Assembly: GCA_039583875.1 (NCBI GenBank)
Contig: CM077151.1
Span: 22,872,208-22,936,207 of the forward strand
Reading direction: 5' to 3'
Source: Platanthera guangdongensis
Lineage: Eukaryota > Streptophyta > Magnoliopsida > Asparagales > Orchidaceae
Length of the DNA stretch: 64,000 bases
Part shown: positions 38,970 through 49,704 of the stretch, one piece after another
Layout: each line of letters begins with the position of its first letter
Numbering within the stretch: the first letter of the stretch is position 1
Notes under the pieces: generated by a model
What the model was told of the DNA's origin: nothing
The model's database searches: none
The model's input: only the letters and a program-made list of their open reading frames with translations
Made by a program: the position numbers and the translations under genes

Positions 38970-39956
38970 CTAGGGCTGGAAGGTGGAAGCTTCTGGAACT
39001 GTAAGGTCATCTTCTAGCTTTTCTGCAGCTGCCGTGCGAGATTCCGCTCCCACTGCGAGGAAATCATCGGCTTTTTGATCTACAGATGGTTCGTGTGATG
39101 ACAATTTTTCACAGTTCATGCCCGGAGTTTCCATGGTTTCATCTTGGCGAGAAGCAGCCGGAGATTTCTGTTCGTCTGGATGAGTATTTTGGGCAGAAGC
39201 TTCTGAAGGCTTGAAACCAGCAGAAGGCGAGATTTTGAAAGGCAATCCAGGGACTGCTTCTTTGGGAATGTTTGCCGGCTCATTTGAAATCTTGGAAATA
39301 TCTGCAGGCGCATCTTTAGAAGCTTCTAAAGACGTCGACATTGGGGAAACAACGGACGGATTGAAGGTGGGGTATGATGGCTTAGAAACGTTCAATAGTC
39401 CGGCGGTGATTGGAGTATCCTCTACCTTAACTTGAGAATGCAGATGTTTAGAAGTTTCAGCAGCTGCGCCCTCAAGGAAAATCTTAAAAGTTTTGGCGGG
39501 TCCCACTGTCTCGCCCGCAGATGGGTGAACACGGCTGCAATCATTTGGTGTCATTTCCATCCGGGTTTTCGGCGCCGCATAAGCCCGAGGAGAAAGTGCT
39601 CTTTGGTTAAGGAAATCTTCTTCGAATGGAGAGGAACAATCATTTCTTTGTAGCATTGGGAGATGCGGGGCGATGTCATTTTCCGCCGAAATAGGCACGG
39701 AGAGGCGGGGGTCGAACACCAAGCCGCTCATGACGGGGCCGGAATCACCGACCTGGACAGTAAGCAAGTAACCGGTATCGAATACACCGACAAAAGAGCC
39801 GGAAACCTCTCGACCGACCAGGTTCACATTGGAATGGGGAGTTCGAAGGACTCTTCTGTTGGATTCTGATCCGGAGGTTTCGTCCTTCCTAGGACGTCCC
39901 CGCTTGCGTTTCAGAGCTGATGATAGGTCGTAGGAGCTCGCTGACACGGTGCTCAT
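38970..39956 (-). CDS. AT-hook motif protein, Arabidopsis At5g54930-like
   Basis: 328 residues from ATG 39956. The AT-hook KRKRGRPRK at residues 16-24 binds the minor groove of AT-rich DNA. The conserved block after it (VSGSFVGVFDTGYLLTVQVG, GPVMSGLVFDPRLSVPISAE, NDIAPHLPMLQR) resembles the AT-hook protein At5g54930. The C-terminal half is Ser/Pro/Lys-rich and low in conservation. The frame extends further upstream to 40109, but a clear acceptor (CTCTTTTGTAG) ends at 39973. I therefore place the start at the first ATG after that acceptor and infer a 5'-UTR intron. Its first, non-coding exon was not located. Likely nuclear, with a role in chromatin or transcription. Frame intact. Confidence 0.8.
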   Translation of the reverse strand: MSTVSASSYDLSSALKRKRGRPRKDETSGSESNRRVLRTPHSNVNLVGREVSGSFVGVFDTGYLLTVQVGDSGPVMSGLVFDPRLSVPISAENDIAPHLPMLQRNDCSSPFEEDFLNQRALSPRAYAAPKTRMEMTPNDCSRVHPSAGETVGPAKTFKIFLEGAAAETSKHLHSQVKVEDTPITAGLLNVSKPSYPTFNPSVVSPMSTSLEASKDAPADISKISNEPANIPKEAVPGLPFKISPSAGFKPSEASAQNTHPDEQKSPAASRQDETMETPGMNCEKLSSHEPSVDQKADDFLAVGAESRTAAAEKLEDDLTVPEASTFQP

Positions 39957-40309
39957 CGGGGCGGCCAAATTTCTACAAAAGAGACGTTGTTTAATTAGCC
40001 CGACCAAAAATTTAAAACAGATGGAGCGAAACATTGATAAATAAAAGATAGTTCTGCAGCATTGACAATTATTCACCATTGCATGAAAGAAATGAAATTT
40101 ACTGGACATATTTGATTTCCGTCACAATCGTGTGGACTTTTGAAAATAGAAAGAACGGCGATTTTATGCAAGAGAAAGTTATGTTGCAATCAATCTCACC
40201 GACATGAGTGAACCAAATGAAATCTAAATTATGAATATTGATGACAAAAGGTAGAAAATGCACGATTCAGAAAAATAAATAAAATTAGGCGCAGAGACAG
40301 GCGGGCCTA

Positions 40310-40765
40310 GACGAGGCCCCCAACAAGGGTACCCTACCCAACTGGCCAGCTCGGAGGAGGCGGGTTGGCAACCCAGTAATGATCACCTATTCTGGTGAGT
40401 GAAGCGACTTCTACCACGATATCCTATTACGGAAACTGATCCTTTGACTCTTTGCAGGCGAAGAATCAGAAAAGCAGGCCGAACCGTCGCCGCCTAATGA
40501 GACCGACTATGTACGGGCTGCTTTGAAGAAGGTGAAGTCAATCAAGTTCAATGGGACCCCAGCGAGTCTTTCCCCTGCAGGTTCTGTTGCGCATCCTGCT
40601 TGGGGCAAGGCAGCCTCCGTGCTATCCCCAGGAGGATCGAGTGTCAGGCCTTCGGATAAGGGAAAGGTACCGCCAGTGAGACCTCCACCAACTCGCCTGC
40701 CACTTGCTGAGTTCATATTGAATCTTTGTGCGATTCCGACAATGGTAGTCGATACGTATACGGTA
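40310..40765 (+). pseudogene. Possible two-exon gene fragment, unknown
   Basis: Plus-strand coding-like sequence ends GNPVMITYSG, with donor CTGGTGAGTG at about 40396. A 63-bp intron ending TTTGCAG follows. The second exon reads EESEKQAEPSPPNETDYVRA, then ALKKVKSIKFNGTPASLSPA up to about 40750. The phases join. It has no start, the end is unclear, and I recognise no family. It could be a captured gene piece or part of a retroelement accessory ORF. It sits between the AT-hook gene and the MULE. Confidence 0.3.
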
Positions 40766-40818
40766 CGACGGTGCGACAATTTTAAAACCAAGGATACGGG
40801 TACGACATGATACGTTAT

Positions 40819-40870
<52 letters not shown>

Positions 40871-41497
40871 TAATTACTGGTACCTCCCATGTAAGTTTCT
40901 ATAATTACAGGTTGCACCCCTCTTACTTTCAAAATTACAATTACCTCCCCTCATAAGTTGTACAGTTTACCAAAAGGTCCAATCCATCCAAAACATGTAA
41001 CTTTTGTGTTTAAAAGACCAAAATAATCTTAGGGTTCTTAAAACAACGGGCTATTCCATCTGGCATGCCTTCCATCTTTTTTCCGCCGCTTCTTCACCTC
41101 TCGCGACGCGAGTGCCTTCGACAATTTTCCGCCGCACTTCCCCTCTCGGCTGCCTTCCGCCATTTTCCGGCACCATTTTCGGTGGCATTTTCCTTTCAGT
41201 GAGACTGCATTGTCCGGTGAGGCTGCCTTGTTTGGTGAGGGCGACTTGTTTGCTTCCAGTGAGCCTCTTTGTTCTTCGGTTCTTCCGATGAGGCTGCCTT
41301 GTCCGGTGAGCCTGTTTGTCCTTCGGTTCTTCGGTTCTCTGGTCGCTGCCTTCGGTTCTTCCAGTTAGTTCTTCTGGTGAGCCTTTTTGTTCTTTTTTAT
41401 GTGTTAGTCCACCATCTAGTTAGTTCTTTTTTTGTTAACATTACTAGCCTCTATCTTGTTAGTTATTCTAATTATGTGGACATACTGCTTTGGTAGT

Positions 41498-43150
41498 CAT
41501 GAGGAAAGCTAATGTGGAAGATGAGATGAAAGTATTACTAAGTTTTGATGAGTTTGAAGTGAGTGATAATGATATGTTATCAAACATTGATTCAAATGAA
41601 CAATGTGATCTTGAATTATCAAATGTAAAGGTCAACAACCCTGGGATTGAAGGAGCTGCAAGAAAGATATGTGAATCTAATATGCTTGAATTCAAAATGC
41701 CTTCAAATCAAAGCGAGTCTATAACCTTTCAAGCGGGCATGGTGTTTGCTGATGTGCATGCTTTTAGGGAATCATTAGTTGAATATTCCATTAGAGGGCT
41801 GCAAGTTAGAGAGAGTGAAAAATGAGAAGGCAAGAATTACACTTCGTTGTGCAAGTGGAGATTGCAAGTGGAGATTGCAAGTGGAGAATGCATGCATCTC
41901 TTATGTCTGATGGAACGACTTATCAAATCAATTCTTGCTTCACTTCTCATAACTGTGTAAGGACAGACAGGACAACGGAGACAAGTTCAAGATGGATGGC
42001 AGATAAATTAATAGACTTGATAAAGGAGAACCCATAAATAAAACCTAAGGGTATGAGACACAAGCTATTGAAGCATGGGGTTGCACCAGAGTACATGCAA
42101 TTATATAGGGTCAAAAGAAAGAGATTACAGAAGGTTGAGGGTTGTCATACTGAGTCCTTTAGTAAGCTTCCAACATTTGCCGAAATGATTTTCAGGACAA
42201 ATCCCTTGAGTATCGTTAAGTTCCAATGTAGTGAAGAAAGTGTAACAATCCCAGAAGCACCTCCTTTCAAGAGAATGTTTATGAGATTACGTGCTCTGAG
42301 AGATGGATTTTTGGATGGATGCCCACCATCCATTGGGTTTGATGGTTGTCATTTGAAAGGTCCATTTGGGGGTGTCTTGCTTTCTGTCGTTAGTTTGGAT
42401 GGGAATATGAGACTCTACCCACTTGCATTTGCTGTTGTAGAGATAAAGAGTAAAGAGAGTTGGGGATTCTTTTTCAGCTGTCTTGAAGACATGCTGGGAA
42501 GATTTGGGGATGAGAAGCCTTGGAAATTCATGACTGATAGACAGATGGTAACATTATTGTGCTATTTTTGACATAAATCTACATATTTGTATTGGTGTTC
42601 AACTTTATGACATTATTGTTATATGCAAGGAGCCGACCCCACTATAGTGGGATAAAGGCTTGAGTGTTGTGTTGTTATATGCAAGGACTCGTGGAAACCA
42701 TTAATGAAAGTGTTCCAAATGCAAAAAACAAAAAATGTTGTAGGAACATATATGCCAATTTGAGGTTATCTTATCCTGGTTTGCTAGTGAAGAAGCTCTT
42801 TTGGGTTGCATCGAAGGCGTATTGTAAAGCGGTATTCACAAAAGCAGTGGACAACCTAAGAGCAATTAGTCCAGGTGCATATGAATGGTTGAAGAAAATT
42901 GAAGTTTGTGGGCTAGGCATGCTTTTCCATTGCCCTTAAAGAATGATCATGCTACAAACAACATTACTTAATCTTTTAATAATTAGATCGGTGAACTTGG
43001 AACCAAACCAATCTTGACTTTGCTTGATGGGATTCGGTCTAAGTTAATGAGTCGAATAGAATCCCGATATCAAAAATGCATGACTTGGAAAAGTCAAGTT
43101 TGTGAGAGTGTCGTTTCTAAGTTGAATGCGCAAAGGATGAGGCAGTGAAG
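41498..43150 (+). pseudogene. MULE (MuDR-type) transposase, degenerate
   Basis: 41498-41820 is an acidic N-terminus and start of the MuDR domain (FQAGMVFADVHAFRESLVEY). 41830-42040 is its second half with KWRMHASLMSDGTTYQI. 42050-42545 covers the MULE core with IGFDGCHLKGPFGGVLLSVV and FMTDRQ, supplying the first two catalytic Asp. A likely intron spans 42548-42683 (ATGGTAACA donor, ATGCAAG acceptor). 42684-42939 reads LVETINESVPNAKNKKCCRN, then LFWVASKAYCKAVFTKAVDN and GAYEWLKKI. 43000-43140 follows. There are stops near 41823 and 42036, and the C-terminal SWIM zinc finger is missing. A short perfect tandem copy (AGTGGAGATTGCA) near 41858-41885 adds to the damage. Confidence 0.85.
42631..42671 (+). 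mobile_element. 41-bp 5'-truncated L1 LINE tail in the MULE intron
   Basis: AGCCGACCCCACTATAGTGG GATAAAGGCT is the plant L1 3' tail also seen at 52630-52670. It is bracketed by a perfect 15-bp duplication TTGTTATATGCAAGG (42616-42630 and 42672-42686), as target-primed reverse transcription leaves. It is an extreme example of 5' truncation. Confidence 0.85.
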
Positions 43151-43782
43151 TGTACATTGCTTGTTGGAGATGGGAGAAAGGTAGATCAGAGCTACTCGGG
43201 CACCTTCGGGGCCGATCGCATGCCTCCTATACATCGTCGCCCTCAAAAAATCACGCCAGAATTGTGAAATCTCCTATCCTGCAGCATGCCCTAGGGCTTA
43301 TAAGCGAAAAACACGCCCGAAGTGGAGGATGAAATCGGGCTGCCAATAGGTGTTTATAGATTTTTATAAAAAGTTACCTTTTTAGGATTTTCGTGGTCTG
43401 CCAATATCCAAAGAAGATTTGCATTTAAATTTTCCTAAAAAAAAGACAAAATCACACTTTTCAAAAGTAAAACATTACAAAAACACACTTTTCAAAAGTA
43501 AAACATTACAAAAACACACTTTTCAAAAGTAAAAAATTACAAAAAAACACTTCAAAAGTAAAATATTACAAAAACACCCTTTAACTAATGGATTACTAAT
43601 AAGGGCAAAATAGGAATAAAAAAACAAATCCGTTAGTTTTAATATTTTCCATTCAATTTTTGGCTGATTGAGACTATTTGTTAGTTGGACAACTTATGAG
43701 GGGAGGTAATTGTAATTTTGAAACTAAGAGGGGTGCAACATGTAATTATAGAAACTTACAGGGGGGGAGGTACCGGTAATTA

Positions 43783-43788
<6 letters not shown>

Positions 43789-43826
<38 letters not shown>

Positions 43827-44589
43827 AAGTGCAATAAATAGTTCTCAAAACATGAAAATATCAAACATAAATCATAACTTGAAGTACAAGTCCACAAATC
43901 AATGCAACATATTATGAAGTTTTCAAATATTAAGCATTCAAAAATATTACAAAATTTAACATCTTATATGTTTAACCAAAAAAAAATTTAAACTTAAGTC
44001 TACTCATCAGTCTTTTCTTTCTTCATTGTTGATCCATCAACTTCATTGTTGGAGATCAACATCTTCAATCTTCGGTTAGTCTAGAGAGGAGTTAGCTGTT
44101 TTGATAATAACTTGCGTCGTATCAACACGTTCAATACATGTACTTGTAACAGAAACATACCAGTACCAGAAACATACCAGGTACAAATACACAACCTAAC
44201 TGGACGTACCAACGCTTCCTAGCATAGAGCCAACATTTGTTTGCTCTAAAAACACAGACTCCTATCACAATATGTTGTATGATGTGCTAAGTCCAGATAT
44301 GTCCACATAGGTGTATCCGTTGAGTATCGGGTACATACCGGTACCAGATACGTATCCGGTACAGTTACGCTACCTTCAGGGAAGTATCTGTGCTTCATCT
44401 TTTCTTTTTTTCCTATTCTTTTTGTCTTTGTACTGACAAACTGATTTTGAGACACATTTGGATGGACACAGTCCTTTTTATGAGAGTAAGCTGAGCTCTA
44501 CATATACTATTGCTACGAGTGCGGTCTGATTTTATACTTTCGTCATGTTTTTTGTTCGCACTTTTCTTGCCTGTAGGGTCGACGACTAG
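43789..44589. other. Intergenic between MULE and Tat2
   Basis: A TA microsatellite to about 43823, then AT-rich sequence. 44140-44370 has several near-copies of CCGGTACCAGATACGTATCC / AACATACCAGTACC type, perhaps a minor local repeat. No gene supported, and no LTR of Tat2 recognised here. Confidence 0.4.
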
Positions 44590-44749
44590 TGTGTCGCGCT
44601 CTGGCGAGGTAATGTTTAATTGCGCGCATTTGGGAGAGGATAACCTAGCAAGGCACCCACACATTTGGGGAGCTCGCCATAAATGGCAATTGCGGAGCTC
44701 ACCATAGAAGGCAAGGAAGGCGACGCTTGGATTTCCTTCCCATGTGCCC

Positions 44750-46500
44750 AGCTAACTTAACACTCTCTCCTTTTCGTCACATCGCTCATACAGGTGAGCC
44801 TCCCATGGCCGAGGTGGATAACGAGGAGACTCGCTGCCAGTGCTCCTTCTTTCCCTCCTATTTGTCTTCCCGAAGCCCGCAGTGGACGGTGGTGAGCTGA
44901 CATTGTTTAGAGAAAACTATCTTCCCACGTGGTTCTCCGCGAGGCGTTTGGCGCCCGACGAGAGTCTCAATTTGATTATCGAGGGAGAGCTTGTAGTCTC
45001 CCTAGATTACTTTACACATGGTACGTGGCTTCCCTTTTGACCCGAAGTGAAAGAGATCCTCCAACACTTAGGCTAGTGCCTGCCCAAGTAAACCCGAACA
45101 GGGTCGCCCCGGTGATATTGTTTGCGATTTTCCTGCATGAATAGTGAGTCCCTTGGGACTTCACAGTCTTCCGCAATTTCTTCTCGGTTAAGGGGACCAA
45201 AGAGAGGATCTCCTACATCAATGCCCGCAATATGAATTGAAGAACTCGATCAACAAGGTTCAATGGTGGTCGAAGAGATCAACCTCATTTGATGCGATTT
45301 TGGCGAGGTCTCGACAATCCCAATGTCATGCGAGCCCCCAGATTTCCACGTTCCAGAAGTGCGGTGGGAGGGGGGGAGCTCAACTGTGTTCCGGTATTTT
45401 CGGAACAGGGTCTTCGACGCGCTCTACTACGAGCAGCGAGTTAACGAGGTCGCCTGGGTGACCCTGACATTGAGGGTAAGTCTCCTTAATGGGTACTTCT
45501 TTTTTGGTGTGCCCAACTGTCTCTGACGTTTTTCAGTGTACATAATCGTGCGACCTCTCCACCTCTCCAAGTTGGGTCGAGCGTGGTCCGCACGAGCAAG
45601 GGTAAGGAGCTCTCTGTGGTGGTTGACTTAGAGATTCTTCCGAAGAAATGAGAGAGGAGGCGCAAGACTGTTGCACACAAGGGAAGTCTTTGCGCCCCAT
45701 TGACAAGCAAGGAGAGGAGACCCTAAAGTCACATCAGCTCTTCAACAAGGGCGGCAAGTCGGAAGACATAGCCAGGGTGCCGCAAGTGTTCTGGCCAAAC
45801 GATAAGCACAGAATCTCACTGAGTTTGTGCCTTCCCCCTTGGATAGACGACGAGGAGCCGAACAATAATGCCTAAAACTTGTGCTCGAGCTGTATGGACG
45901 GGATGATATGTCGGCTCTGAGCGAAACCAGACCTCACATTCTGAGCGTCCCGTTCATTTCTCAGGGCAGCCGAACAAGGGGATCTCCGCTGAGAGGAATG
46001 TTGCTCTCGCACGTGTCGACGTAATGATCTATCTCTACGGACTAAGTTATTTACTATTCGGGGTAGTTGAATTTCTAACATATACAGGAAGCAGAGTGAG
46101 TCGCGACTGAAAAGGAGGCGGAGTTCACGAAACTGCGGAGGAAGCCCAAAGAAAAGGAGGCGGAGCTCGTGAGTCTACGAAGGGAGCTCGCAAAACGTCA
46201 ACCCGAAAACCCTGAGCCATGTCGTTCCCTCGCGATCTGGGCAGGGGAGGCTGCATTGACTCGCATGGAGTGAGGCTGATTGGCAATGCCTTGGGGCATC
46301 TTGGTTTCCAAAATTTCTTCCTGGAGCTCTTCACGGAGAACTCGTCGATGTTGTCTTCGGGCTTGTCGGCGACATTTCCAAGTCGGGGTGGCAACAACAA
46401 TAGTGATGGCGCAGAGACGGATGCAGAGGAAGCAATGCCAAGGAAAGTAAGATTGGTGACAAAGCTACCACTAAGGGCGAGATCCAGGTCGATCGATTAG
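44750..46500 (+). pseudogene. Tat2 accessory gene, antisense to pol (Transposase_28-like), decayed
   Basis: Homologous to Tat1 antisense gene B. Near 45010-45140, across a frame change, GTWLPF-stop-PEVKEILQHLG and PAQVNPNRVAPVILFAIFLH match gene B's GLRLPLWPEVKQVLKYFG and PAQFNPNAISVLIAFACYM. 45155-45235 reads FFSVKGTKERISYINARN. 45330-45475 reads PEVRWEGGSSTVFRYFRN and ends at a donor GAGGGTAAGTCTCC, with acceptor CTGACGTTTTTCAG at 45535. This suggests the copy was also spliced. 46085-46200 encodes a charged, coiled-coil-like stretch (KEAELVSLRRELAKRQ). Several stops; non-functional. Confidence 0.7.
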
Positions 46501-46611
46501 GCTCGCTTGAAAGTTATATTTTGTTTCTTGCGTCGCCAAGCAACCCAACAGTTATTTTTGCAACCCTAAACTATAAACATAATACATTTTTGGCTTATTG
46601 CACTTACTATT

Positions 46612-46950
46612 GAGGTTGGTAGGCTCTTAGGTGTGTTGAGTTATGAGCTCGCGACTAGAATGATAGACACTTAGGTGCGTTGGCCGTTGAGTTATGAGCT
46701 CGCGACGAGAACGGCAGGCTCATAGGTATGTCGAGTTATCAGCTTGGGATGAGACGGGTAAGCTCTAAGGTGTGTTGAGTTATGAGCTCATGACGAGAAT
46801 GTTGTGCACTTAAGACTTCAGAGCATCGAGTTATGAGCTCTCCATGAGAACGATATGTGCTCACGACAAGAACCTTAGGCGGGCTGAGTAATGATCTCTC
46901 CACGAGGTTGACGGGCTCTTAGGCGCATTGAGTTATGAGCTCGCCTAAAG
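46612..46950. repeat. ~53-bp degenerate tandem repeat in Tat2 3' region
   Basis: About six units around GTTGAGTTATGAGCTCGCGA plus CGAGAAYG and a variable part with GGCTCTTAGGTG. Much more diverged than Tat1's 112-bp array. It lies between the accessory gene and the next array, in the position expected for a Tat 3' untranslated block. Confidence 0.7.
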
Positions 46951-47033
46951 AGAAGGATAAATCAAAATTTGTCAAGTAATATCCCTTAGCAAGATGGTCC
47001 TCAAGCGACCTAAGTGTCTTGGTCTCAACCAGA

Positions 47034-47900
47034 TTTAGAATCAACGCACTTTCGGCTTTCGCAAGTCTGCGGGTCCCCTGGAAGGTAGATTATCTGACGA
47101 GTGGAACGTCGCGTCGTGGTCTCAAACTTAGGATCAACACACTTCTGGATGTCGCATGTCTGAGGGGAATCTGGCGAGGCGGATGAACTAGTGAGCAGAA
47201 TGTCGCGTGGCAATCCCGTACTGGACCTAGGAAAACCATGCACCCAGCTTCCGCATGTGCGCGGGGTCCCTGACGAGGTGGATTATTTGGTGAGCTGGAT
47301 GTCACCATGTTGTGCCAGATCAGACTTAAGATCAACACTCTGCACGTTGTCGCCTATCCGCGGGGCCCTATCAAGATGGATGATTTGGTGAGTTGAATGT
47401 CGCATTGCGATCCCGGACCGAACTTAGGATCAACAAACTCCCAGCTGTCGCATGTCCGCGGGGCCCCTGACAAGGTGAATGATTTGGCGGGTTGAATGTC
47501 ACGTTGTGGTCTTGGACCGGATTTAGGATCAACATGCTCCCGACAGCTACATGCATATCCACGTGGCCCATGACAAGGTGAATTATCTGATGAGTTGAAC
47601 ATCGCGTCGCGATCACAGACCAGACTTAGGATTAATACGCTCCAGGTTGCCGTATGTTCACAGGACACCCAACGAGGTGGATTATCTGGCGAACTGAATG
47701 TCATGTTGGGGGTACCAGACCAAACTTAAAATCAACACTCTCCCGACTGTTGTATGTCTGCGAGGCCCCTGACAAGGTGCGTGATTTGACAATTGGGTCT
47801 CGTGTCACAGTCCCAGACTGTAATTATGATCAACACACACCCGACTGAAGCATGCCCACAGGGCCATTGGCGAAGCAGATAATTTAAATGACTTCAACCC
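47034..47900. repeat. ~98-bp degenerate tandem repeat in Tat2 3' region
   Basis: About nine units starting near 47034, 47128, 47226, 47327, 47425, 47523, 47622, 47723 and 47822. Typical words are TTAGGATCAACACNCTCC, CGCATGTCCGCGGGGCCCCT, GACAAGGTGRATKATTTGGC and GAATGTCGCGT. Units differ by 15-30% by eye, so the array is old. It accounts for the short minus-strand ORFs in this stretch. Confidence 0.8.
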
Positions 47901-49100
47901 GATAAAGCTTGTTTAGGGGGTTCTTCCCATTCCAACCCCTTGAAGACTGATGATTCTCGAAAAGGTGCGAGCATCAGAGGGGGTGGAAGTGTGATATGTT
48001 GTCCTAGACGAAACTTCAGAGAATCATCTGGATTTTGGAATGTCACCAAGCCATGCGGGGATAGACAACCAATGTGCAAAGGGAGAGCTGATCTCGGTGA
48101 TCATTACAAAAGCTTGGATATATATTCATGTCTACCGGAAATAAGTCGACGTCTCACGAAATCGCGAGGCATCTGCTCTTCATATTCTCTCACTTTCACA
48201 TGGAATAAGAACACATTTATTTGACAAAAAATTCCCTGGTTAGAGGAATCAGTTTACGTAGTGAAAGTCAACAATTGGAAAATACCCGTGGAATGTTACC
48301 TCGAACCATTGTTGTAGATGTCTCCCGGCATGTCCTACAAGTTGGTTGACTTAAAGGTTTTGAGGAGAAAATGACATGTCATTTTAAACGAAAATGTCGT
48401 TTTTGAAAATATCGCCTGATATATCGGTTTCACCCGACATATCCAGTGAAATATCGCAATCAATATTTACGCTTGAGTATCAATAATACGTTATTTCACT
48501 TCTATGCGTCTGAAAGATTTATTTTTTGCTTCATTTAGTGCATCTCTCTGAGCCTATCTTTGATGAACGAGCAACAATATTTTGCTTTGTGCTCATTACT
48601 TCATTATAATCATATTATTTTATGTTTATTGTGTAATTTATAAACAAACATTATGTTTACACTTGTACATATTTACAAAAAATGTGTATATATAAATATA
48701 TATATATATAAAAATAAATTTATTTAAATATTAAAATTTGACATTAAACAAGCTTATGCTGGTCTCAAGCCTGGATAAAAAATGATGAGTGTTGTGTTAG
48801 GTACACAAACAACGTAAAATTTAGTAACACTTATGGATATGGATAAATTGAGAAATTATGCAATAGCTAGGTCGTTCCTCCTAAGAAACGCGTCGCATGG
48901 TCCGAATGCGACATCTTGGCAAAGACCACTGCATCTCCATGACTTGGGTGTAGTGTTAAATATACAAAAGTCCTCGTCGTATGGTTCGAATATGGCGTCT
49001 TGACAAGGACCGCTGCACCTCCAAGAAGACTTGAGTGTAGTGTTAAATAGACAAAATCCTCACATATTAGACGTCATGTGGAAGTATGTCGTGAGAATTG
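47901..49100. other. Non-coding stretch between Tat2 repeats and LINE
   Basis: 48380-48440 has AT-rich palindromic words (AAAATGACATGTCATTTT). 48660-48710 is a TA-rich run. 48880-49060 is an imperfect direct duplication of about 100 bp (CGAATGCGACATCTTGGCAA / CGAATATGGCGTCTTGACAA, each followed by GAGTGTAGTGTTAAATA). It lies just before LINE coding sequence and may be the LINE 5' region. No gene supported. Confidence 0.4.
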
Positions 49101-49483
49101 TGACCAGCTTAAGTTTGAAAGTTGGATTATAGATACGCTAACGGGGAAAGCGATGTAAGTAGTGGATACGAAGATTAGGAGAAGGATAAGTATTTTATGC
49201 CTGTAAGAGATTAAGTGGATGAGTGAAAAAACTAAATTTTTAGATATTTCAAATTTTAAATTATGCTACACAGGAAAAAAACAAAACAAACATTGAAGTG
49301 AGTATTATTGTTGATACTACTTGGAGGGATGAAGTTGTTGGGATAAGTAAAAATAGTGATAAAATCTTAGTTTTTACATTGGTCATAGGAAAGTAAACTA
49401 TTAATATGACCAGTGCTTAAGCGACACAAGTAGGATTAAGTGAAGTTATTAAAGTATAATTTGGAGAAGACTTAGATGATTTA

Positions 49484-49704
49484 GGCTTCATTTGGTTCGG
49501 CGGTGGCGGATCGATCCAGCGGGTGGAAATTGAGTGTTCGAACCGGAGGGGGAAGGTTGATGCTCCAAACGGAGCTTTTTGGGGGCGTTTCTTAAGGCGG
49601 GCGGGTGGAAACGAAGCAAACGCCGCCGAAGGTTCATTTGTTTACCCTCCTTCCGGCGGCGTTTGCCCAAAACGGAGCAGCGAAACGCTCAAACAAATAG
49701 AGCA
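49484..49704. mobile_element. PIF/Harbinger (Tourist-like) MITE in the LINE endonuclease
   Basis: 221 bp. Left end GGCTTCATTTGGTTCGG; right end reverse-complemented TGCTCTATTTGTTTGAGCG. It is flanked by TTA (49481-49483 and 49705-49707), the duplication this superfamily makes. Ignoring the element and one TTA makes the LINE endonuclease frame continuous (DLDDL-VREIS), which independently fixes both borders. GC-rich interior, no coding. Confidence 0.75.

Larger units (their letters stand above)
40865..43788 (+). mobile_element. Mutator-like element (MULE) with ~100-bp inverted repeats
   Basis: Left TIR about 40865-40968 (GGGTTAATTACTGGTACCTC..., then CACCCCTCTTACTTTCAAAA). Right TIR about 43688-43788 is its close inverse (GGGAGGTACCGGTAATTAACCC). 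It is flanked on both sides by TA microsatellites, so the 9-bp target duplication cannot be read. It encodes a broken MuDR-type transposase. Near 43453-43577 four 31-bp units (CACTTTTCAAAAGTAAAAC plus ATTACAAAAACA) occupy the right subterminal region. Confidence 0.9.

Noticed and set aside
44140..44370. Possible Tat2 3' LTR
   Set aside because: No match to the 59155-59583 LTR termini or TATA region could be seen.
46125..47704. Minus-strand ORFs in the Tat2 repeat zone
   Set aside because: They follow the degenerate 98-bp repeat period or oppose the accessory pseudogene.
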